From: Brachynemurus nebulosus
Lineage: Eukaryota; Arthropoda; Insecta; Neuroptera; Myrmeleontidae
NCBI GenBank assembly: GCA_035578155.1
Contig: JAPWDM010000063.1
Coordinates: forward strand, 620,001-684,000
DNA: 64,000 nucleotides
Reading direction: 5' to 3'
Part shown: positions 57,211 to 64,000 of the stretch, one piece after another
How the letters are laid out: each line of letters opens with the position of its first letter
Position numbering within the stretch: position 1 is the stretch's first letter
Notes under the pieces: generated by a model
The model's database searches: none
The model's input: only the letters and a program-made list of their open reading frames with translations
What the model was told of the DNA's origin: nothing
Program-made: the position numbers and the translations under genes

Positions 57211-59430
57211 AACCGTACTTAAGGAAAAATTATCAAATTTCTTCAGCTTTTTAATTTGCGCCCTATTTAGTGTAACTGACGGACAATGTGACCACACGTC
57301 CATTTAAATTTGATATTCTGAAATTTTGTAAAAATTCAGTTCCTTATGTGCTTCGCTTCGCTCGCTCGACGACTCCAAACTATTATTTATATTTTGATAT
57401 TTTCAAGTAATATTCATATTTTTATAGCATATCTAATTTTCATATGTATGGAATTTGCTGAAAACAGCAGAAGTGCCAACTGATTATAACTGGACAATCC
57501 AGTTGTTTATTTCTTTATAGAATACAAATAGTATTTTGCACAGTAGATAAGTAATTTCACAGTAGTCGTAGGTAAAAGTATTATTGGTGGTATCTATAGA
57601 AATACTTATTAATACTTACAAAAATTCCAAAATATTTTTCTCCAAATGCTTAGCAACAAATTAATTTATATAATTTTTTATAAATTTTTCCCCAGATATC
57701 TGTATACAGTAATAAAAAATTGATATTTTGCCGTTTTTCGTAAGTTTCTACGGTTAGACTAAAAATTTTGCAAAATCCTTTTTTAGCGAGCGCCTACGAT
57801 CTAACAGGGACCTACATATCAAATTTCAAATTTGTAGGTATTATAGTTCTGGAGATTTTGTGACAGGTGAGTGGTATTTGCTTTTTATATAACAGATAAG
57901 CATTTAATTTGCAAAAAATAATATTAAGGTCAATAATTGGGATAAAAACTATCCTATCTGTTAAGTTGGACCAAATTACCGATAGTTACCAAATTTGATC
58001 AAAATCGGTTCAGTAGTTTCGGAGTTTATCCCAGCCATACATCCTGACACGAAAAAATATTTTTAAAAAAAATTTTGTGTTCAGTTAGTCATTTTTTCCT
58101 CAAAACATTTAATTTTAGCGAATTTTAAAATTAAAAACTCAGTTATTATAAAGTCACTTTCCTGACACACAAACAAAAAATAAATAATTAGTTGTAACAC
58201 CTAAAATGGGTTTGAATAAGAAATTTAGTAATTGACATCATTGATAGTTACGGCAACTAGTCCATTATTGTTAATGCAACAAAAAATATTGCTTAGTACA
58301 ACAAAATATTTTAAAAAAATATTATTAATGAAATTCACTGCCAAATCAGTCATTTTTCCTTAAAACATTTAATTTTAGTAAATTTTCAAATTGGTAATTC
58401 AGTTATTACAGTCAACTTTCATGACGCGACTTGAATCCGGAACTGACAGAAACTTGTTTTGAGGTTCCTAGAAACCCCAAATGACATTTATCATACCCGG
58501 AACATGGTTTCTTATGAATTTTTCCTGAAAAAAATTAGTTATTTATCCAAATTCCTCAATAATACAAGTATAATTATAGTATAATGTATTTAAACACTAT
58601 TGATGGTCTTATGGTACAGTCGATAAAGAAGCGGTTACTGATTCGAATCGTAGATGTTTCAACAGAAATTTAATATTAAATACGTAAAGTAAACATTCTA
58701 CTCAGAAGAGAAACCAAAAAATTTCAGTAAATACGTAAAAAAATCCTTTATATGTTCTGAATTATTAGATTGGTTGTGTACATCCTACGAAATATTGTTG
58801 TACAACCGAGAAACAATGTTATTCGTATCAAAATATATAATTTGGGGATGTTATTGAAATAATTTTCCCACGAATTGTTATTGTTATATCTTTTGGGTGG
58901 AATAATAACAATGCAGATTATTTTGTTTGTATCTATTAAAGTTTCATTGTACAGATTATCATCAAATCGATATTATATAATAGTTTAGCGTAATTTACCT
59001 TTAGGATATGCATTATAGCGTCGACATATTTAAATTTCCTATTATTTTATTAATACATAACCGAATAGATACATATATATGTGGTTTAAATTTAACATTA
59101 ATTTAGATATTTAACAAAATAAATTAAAAATTTTGAGCGTGCGTGCTTAAGATTACCCGATTGAAATAGAAATGTCCTATAGCAATCTCGTAGGTAACTG
59201 ATTCCCTGAACAGAATTTTATTGAGCGAATCGTGGTTATGATAAACGTGCGAAATCAAAATAATAATAAATTACTTTCAAACCATCAGGTCAGAATCAAT
59301 AACGAGAACCGTCTCTTGACCATAAAATAATTTATGTCAGAAGGTTGGCTTTGAAATAATATATATGTAAGCATCAATTGAATGCATATTAAATGTGATT
59401 TGAATTGTTTTAATTTTAAAATTTATTTTG
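57211..59430. other. Non-coding stretch with repeat pieces
   Basis: No gene is seen. It includes the retroelement-tail-like words near 57970-58045, a family C piece at 58415-58560, and a tRNA-like fragment at 58600-58665 (ttatggtacagtcg ... gattcgaatcg) whose box spacing fits a tRNA-derived SINE but which does not fold into a full cloverleaf. Confidence 0.4.
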
Positions 59431-59617
59431 ATTTATTTTGGTTCCTATAGATTTGTTGGTTCGTGTGTATTAATAGCATGCATGGAATTCACTATGACTC
59501 ATTTACTAAACCAATACAATTTTAAACCTGTCGAAACTTGTCATCGTTTGACTAACATATTATTCAGTTCATCACCAACTTTCGTAAATATCGAACGCAT
59601 TTTAGTGCACATAGAAG

Positions 59618-61219
59618 ATGAATATAGATAATCAGTACAAACGTGCTGTGCTACATTTTTTATTTTCGTATGGTGAATCTGCCAAGTCTGCAGCGATAGA
59701 AATTAATAGCGTACATGGTGAACACACTATTAGTGTAAAGCTAAATGTCCACTGGCAATAAATATTGCAGAAGTCGACTTCTGCAAGTATTTTTTCATGT
59801 GGAAACAGCCACTGCAAGTTAGCTTCTGCAATTAATTTCAGTTTGAGCAAGTCTTTTTTTCTTTGTGTGTAAACAGTGTGTTTACACATAAAAAACATAT
59901 CAACTGCAATTAAACTGCCGCAAGTTAATTTTTGTAAGTATTTGATAGTGGAAACAGTAACCAGCAAGTGAACTTCCGCAAGTTCAGTCACTTGCAGAAG
60001 TTGTAACAGGAAGTTGGTTCAAAAAGTGTTTCAACAGTTTATTTAACTTGCACAAGCAACTTTTTACTTATCCAAATTGTTGGAAGTTTTTTGTGCAAGT
60101 TTTTTCGAAAACAAAGATAGAATAAGAGACAAGAAAAGGATAAGAAAAAGATAGATATATTTATACACATACGTATATTAAAAAATGTATCAGGTAATTG
60201 ATTTGATAGTTGATTAAAGAGAAATTTGATAAAATTTTAATAAGTAAATTAAAAAAAAAATGATAAAACAATTAAACTAGAATGAAATATTTATTGAAAA
60301 TAAATATAAATTCTATATTGAATTTCAGTATAGGTTACTTCAGAATGTCTCACATTTAAATCTAATCGATTTTGAGTTATTTTGGGCCTTTTCAAAATTT
60401 TTGTTACGAGTAGACATTTTTGCATTAATACTCATTCGAATTTGCGTATTTTGTTTAATTAAAATCTTCTAATGATATTCTAATAAAATTTTTTACTTCT
60501 TTTATTAAATCTTCAGCTGTTAATTTTGTTTAACTAATACTTTTTTTTTTTTTTAAATTTTTATTTCGTTGAAATACTCATAACTAACAGCTATTTTATT
60601 AGGAATATGTATTTTTACGCATCTAATCTTGTTTTAAAACTTATAAAAATTATAATGACAGTTGTACCTATTGATAATACATATAAATTAACGGTCAGAT
60701 TTTAAATAAATAAAAAAAATTGCAAAAATATCAAATAATAATGTAAACAGAACAAAAACTTCCAGCAAGTTCTAGTGGTAAAACTTGCAGAAGTTACTTG
60801 CTGCAATCAATTTGCAGAATTTATTGCAGCTAGTGGAAACACTCGCTCAAAAATTGCTTGAAAATTTATTGCCAGTGGAAACAACACATGCAAGTGTTTG
60901 CTGAAAGTATGGTTGATGTGACTTGCAGCAAGTGTTTGCAGCAATAAATTGTTCATTTTATTACATCTAGTGGAAACAGCTACGCAAATAACTTCTGCAA
61001 TAAATTGCAGAAGTTACTTGCCAGTGTATCCTTGGCTTAAGGATTGCCCAGAAATGGTTTAAAAAATTTAAAGTTGGAGAAAGCAGCATTTGTGATGTAC
61101 CCCGTTCAGGACTTCCTGTTAATTTTAATGATGACACTTTTCGAAATCTTGTAGAGTCAGAGCCACAATTAACAGTAGATCAGATCGCAGAAAGGATGAA
61201 TTGTGTTAAATTGTGTTTT
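59618..61219 (+). pseudogene. Mariner transposase N-terminus split by an insertion
   Basis: An ATG at 59618 reads MNIDNQYKRAVLHFLFSYGE, SAKSAAIEINSVHGEHTISV up to the insertion at 59739. After it, from 61041, the same family resumes with IAQKWFKKFKVGESSI, CDVPRSGLP, and LVESEPQLTVDQIAERM. These are the two helix-turn-helix units and the linker of a mariner transposase (RSG-P landmark). No DDD catalytic domain follows. The clean join at the duplicated TAA shows the MITE inserted into an existing mariner copy. Confidence 0.7.
59739..61037. mobile_element. PIF/Harbinger-type element, 1.3 kb, TAA duplication, repeat-packed ends
   Basis: Ends agctaaatgtccactggcaa and (reverse complement) agccaaggatacactggcaa match at 15 of 20 bases, and TAA is duplicated at 59736-59738 and 61038-61040. 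The first and last 300 bp are filled with variants of ttgcagaagt, acttctgcaa, cttgcaagt and gtggaaac in both orientations, interpretable as subterminal transposase-binding sites. The AT-rich centre has no transposase. Confidence 0.75.
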
Positions 61220-61283
61220 TTTTATGTTATTTGAAAATTTACCAAAAAGATACGCACGAACTTATGGACTGACCTGATAGCTA

Positions 61284-62575
61284 GTGTAATTTTTGTCAAA
61301 ATATTAAAAAAAATTTACGTAACAGAAACCATTATACCTTTTTATATTTTCCCTATTTCTTGTAAGCAAATTCCTCGTTTTTTAATTGAGTGAGGGTCAC
61401 GCAATCAAATGAAGTGGGTAGCTATCTACCTAACGAAAATGATTCACTCACTGTTGATATTAGCTAAAAAATTAAATTAAAAACGGCTAACATAATATTT
61501 CCTCTAAAAAGAAAAATGATATTAAAAAGAAATTCATTTTTTTTTTTGTATTGTGCTCTTTGAAGTAATATTTTTTTAAAATTATATTCCATTAACATGC
61601 TCTACGCCATTTCGACGGAAATACTTACAAAAAATTAAATAATAAATAACTATGTACCAAGAAATGAGATACGAAAATAATATAATTTTAATTTTGTTGG
61701 CTGGGTGAATATTTTTTTTATTTATTAATTTAACATTCAAAAATGCCTACGTTTAAAGTTGATCAATTATTGTTTTTAATTTTTATATGCTTATGGAATA
61801 TAAATTGAATATTAAAATGAGAAATATGAATGTGAAATGGTCCCCAAAGAAGTTATGATCAGGTATCGGATTTCTTTCGGATCAGACAGTTTCGTCTTTA
61901 GCATATGCAGGTATACATATTGCACTCAATGTGACTAAAAGTTCAAAATATTTTCATAAAAACAACGTACACAAGTTACATACACACCCGTACATATGTG
62001 TATCAAAATATTATTTATACGTATTTTATGTAAACATCCTTTTTTTCTTTTATTTATTACCTGCACAATTGAAAAGTGCCACTGTAATTTTAATTGACTA
62101 TCAAAAGTATTTTTGTTTATATTATGTATGTGATTTATGTGACATGTCATTGAAATTAAATAAATTCATCTTTTTTTATTGTTTTCAATTTTGAGAGATA
62201 GAAGTATAGTTGCTTGTTAAAAATTTGTTTTTCAATAATAAAAAATCTTAGTAAATACGTACGTCTTAGCTATTATAGTGGACCGTCTAAATATTCAACA
62301 ACTTTTCAATATATTTTACAAAAATTTTTTCCGACTTTTTGAATATTCTTACTTTCGTCAAATAAAAAATGCTGTTAGTATTCTAAATGGTGAAAAATGT
62401 AATTTTTGACTCATTATGTTCATTCAAATGTGCATAATTTAATGTAATTTAGTTGCAAAATTTTATTGAAATAAGTACGGTCCTGACCTGTCCGAAGAAA
62501 CCCGGTACCTAGTTATGATTCTATGTATTGGATATTTTGTTAATATAAATTTGTAATAAGGGTCGCTGATTCCTG
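61284..62575. other. Non-coding stretch
   Basis: No gene or bounded element is seen. Facing open frames at 61931-62194 are AT-driven. Confidence 0.45.
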
Positions 62576-62578
62576 TTA

Positions 62579-63044
62579 GGTGGGTCGTCCTTTTGGATGC
62601 GGAAACGTGCGATATTTGATTCAGACGATTACGCACGTTTGTCGTTCGTCCGAAATGATACGTCTACTGTCCGTCCACTAGCTCAATATTCGTCAGTATT
62701 TTTTTTAAAATTCTTTTTTCTTAAGCTATAAATGCTCTAAAAATATGTGAATAACAATTTATGGCACGTAATATGCAAAGGTACACAGTTATAATTGTAA
62801 TTTACCTTCAGTTTTAGTTCAATAAAAATAAAAATCTCATGGAACGGATTTCGTAGCGCGACAAAATCCAAACAAAATTGGATCTGTTCGCACGTCGCAA
62901 TTATACGCACGAAAACGAACGAACGAGATGCTTTCAATGGACGAGGATGTATAGCTTCACAGCTGTTTGAATCGTTCGTCCGTTTTCATGCGCATTCTTC
63001 CGAATTAAATATCGCACGTTTCCGCATCCAATGGACGACCAGCC
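62579..63044. mobile_element. PIF/Harbinger-type MITE, TTA duplication
   Basis: Left ggtgggtcgtcc continuing to ttggatgcggaaacgtgcga is matched inverted at the right end (ggctggtcgtccattggatg in reverse complement). TTA is duplicated at 62576-62578 and 63045-63047. Inside, cgttcgtcc-type words recur in both orientations (about 62640, 62885 and 62970). There is no coding capacity; the minus-strand open frame 62737-62937 is not conserved-looking. Confidence 0.75.
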
Positions 63045-63217
63045 TTACTCAAAATTCGTTTCTCAATATCGTAATCAATTATAAATATATTTGAAATTCC
63101 TGAAATATAATAATATGATCTTGTTTATTAGTTAGATTGTTAGGTTTCAGTTATATTTACAAGAATTATTTATTTTAAAATTTATGTTTTTTGAAAAAGT
63201 GAACCAAGTTGAAAAAT

Positions 63218-63793
63218 TAGGGATGATCGATATTAGAAAAACATCGATGTTGGCATCGATGTTAACATCGATTCAAGACTATCGATATACGATATATATC
63301 GAAAGAAAGACATCGATGTTCGAAAACATCGATGTTTATGTAGCAAAATAAACAACCATTATAATCTATTATTTTATTTATTAAAGATTAACATTAACAG
63401 TATTTATTTGGTACACTTTGCAAAAAAAGTCACTTTGTTAGAAGTTTCCCTTTTAATCTGTTCCTTTGTTGATATAAATGTTGCCCAGCTTTTAAAAAAA
63501 GTCTCTTTGAAGCTGTTGAAGTTGCTGCGAAACACAAATATTTAATGGCAATTTTTTTCAAGTTTGGATAAGTGGATCCTAGAACTTGCCATAAAAGTAA
63601 TGGATCTTGTTTCAAATCAGCTACAGGACATTTTAACTACTGGATGGCTTAGAGTAATATCGATGTTTCGATATTATTCTCGTAACATCGATGTGTCGGT
63701 GTTATCGAGAACATAACATCGATGTTTTTACATCAATGTTTTCCCGCTAAACATCGATGTTTTTCTACCATCGATGAATATCGATCATCGCTA
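63218..63793 (-). mobile_element. hAT derivative with CATCGATG palindrome arrays
   Basis: Left end tagggatgatcgatatt and right end (reverse complement tagcgatgatcgatatt) are inverted relatives of hAT type. Eight perfect CATCGATG palindromes are present, four on each side (63242, 63254, 63311, 63327; 63686, 63717, 63752, 63769), plus several one-base variants. Between the arrays lies a minus-strand hAT transposase fragment. The expected 8-bp duplication is not visible at these borders. Confidence 0.65.
63430..63633 (-). pseudogene. hAT transposase C-terminal dimerisation fragment
   Basis: The minus-strand frame reads DLKQDPLLLWQVLGSTYPNL, KKIAIKYLCFAATSTASKRL, FLKAGQHLYQQRNRLKG and stops at TGA 63430-63432. 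This is the conserved hAT C-terminal dimerisation region (DPL-WW ... YP-L--IA-KYL--PATS--SER-FS-AG ... RNRL). The family-typical WW is LW and SER is SKR here. Upstream the frame is closed by a stop within about ten codons, so the catalytic part is gone. Confidence 0.75.
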
Positions 63794-64000
63794 GCCTGGG
63801 ACACTATGGCGAGCCTTCCCCTAATTTATTTTTGCAAAATAACTAGCGACCATTAAGAAAAGGGCAGCTACTGAAGCCTTACTAAGAGACACAACTGCAG
63901 TATAGATGGATAATGTTGCACAGGGGCGGATCAGCACCATTTCGGGGGACTAAAATTTAACTGCTTTTTAGTAACTCAATTTAATATTCTTTCGAAAAAA
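63794..64000. other. Window edge, no feature
   Basis: Nothing is recognised. A caggggcggatcagcacc near 63921 could be the start of another hAT-like end that continues past the window. Confidence 0.35.

Larger units (their letters stand above)
59443..61283 (+). mobile_element. Mariner remnant interrupted by a MITE
   Basis: Approximate ends are suggested by ggttcgtgtgtatta near 59456 and agatacgcacgaacttatgg near 61246, weak inverted relatives. Between them lie two pieces of one mariner-type transposase N-terminus, separated by the TAA-flanked element 59739-61037. Catalytic domain absent. Confidence 0.45.

Noticed and set aside
59428..59631. 67-codon open frame before the mariner remnant
   Set aside because: It overlaps the mariner start in another frame and shows no family resemblance.

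Overview
This window looks like an AT-rich, repeat-dominated stretch of an arthropod nuclear genome, most likely an insect. The evidence is spliceosomal donors and acceptors (GT...AG), a TATA plus TCAGT-type initiator promoter, and remnants of mariner, hAT, PIF/Harbinger-like, piggyBac-like, Penelope-like and Ty3/gypsy elements. A hemipteran is plausible from the flavour of the transposase fragments, but the sequence alone does not settle it. No bacterial-type operon, rRNA, CRISPR or convincing functional tRNA is present.

Host coding content is very low. The one good host-gene candidate is a minus-strand exon at 20517-21231. It has an ATG, a signal peptide and a low-complexity secreted-type chain, and it ends in a phase-1 GTGAGT donor, so the rest of the gene lies below it on the minus strand and was not found here. 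A TATA/initiator pair at about 22825-22859 on the same strand may be its promoter. A second spliced coding remnant (10878-11267, minus) carries a short helix-turn-helix-like protein with a phase-0 intron and is probably transposase-derived.

The largest structure is a Ty3/gypsy-type LTR retrotransposon at 31609-40377 (8.77 kb) with unusually long LTRs of about 2.05 kb that appear to differ only in homopolymer lengths. It has a tRNA-Lys-type primer site, gag with zinc knuckles, protease, reverse transcriptase, RNase H, a DD35E integrase and a polypurine tract, and no env. The gag end carries two in-phase GGGAAAC heptamers, the second directly abutting the gag stop, a textbook layout for -1 frameshifting. 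Pol is then broken twice (inside protease, and at an A9 run in RNase H).

The rest is layered with small DNA transposons. Several have both ends defined: hAT elements with 8-bp target duplications (25051-25639; 26755-27443 with SPIN/Zaphod-like ends; 23416-24435), TA-flanked Tc1/mariner-type or foldback MITEs (2409-2623, 5359-6384, 30906-31448, 41880-42019, 53477-53911, 55242-55977), and a set of four elements with 3-bp TAA/TTA duplications (13681-14001, 43402-43956, 59739-61037, 62579-63044). Three of those four carry subterminal repeat or palindrome arrays. One of the four is inserted inside a mariner transposase remnant.

The most interesting signal is a set of hammerhead-ribozyme-like motifs: two identical, inverted copies at 19925-19966 and 20221-20262, one beside a Penelope-like GIY-YIG endonuclease remnant at 52290-52327, and a degenerate one near 18051-18094. 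All share a hammerhead-like core, an extra U before stem II, GAAA, and a self-complementary stem III suited to dimer formation. Eight (TA)n microsatellite tracts and several tandem and inverted repeats fill the remaining space.
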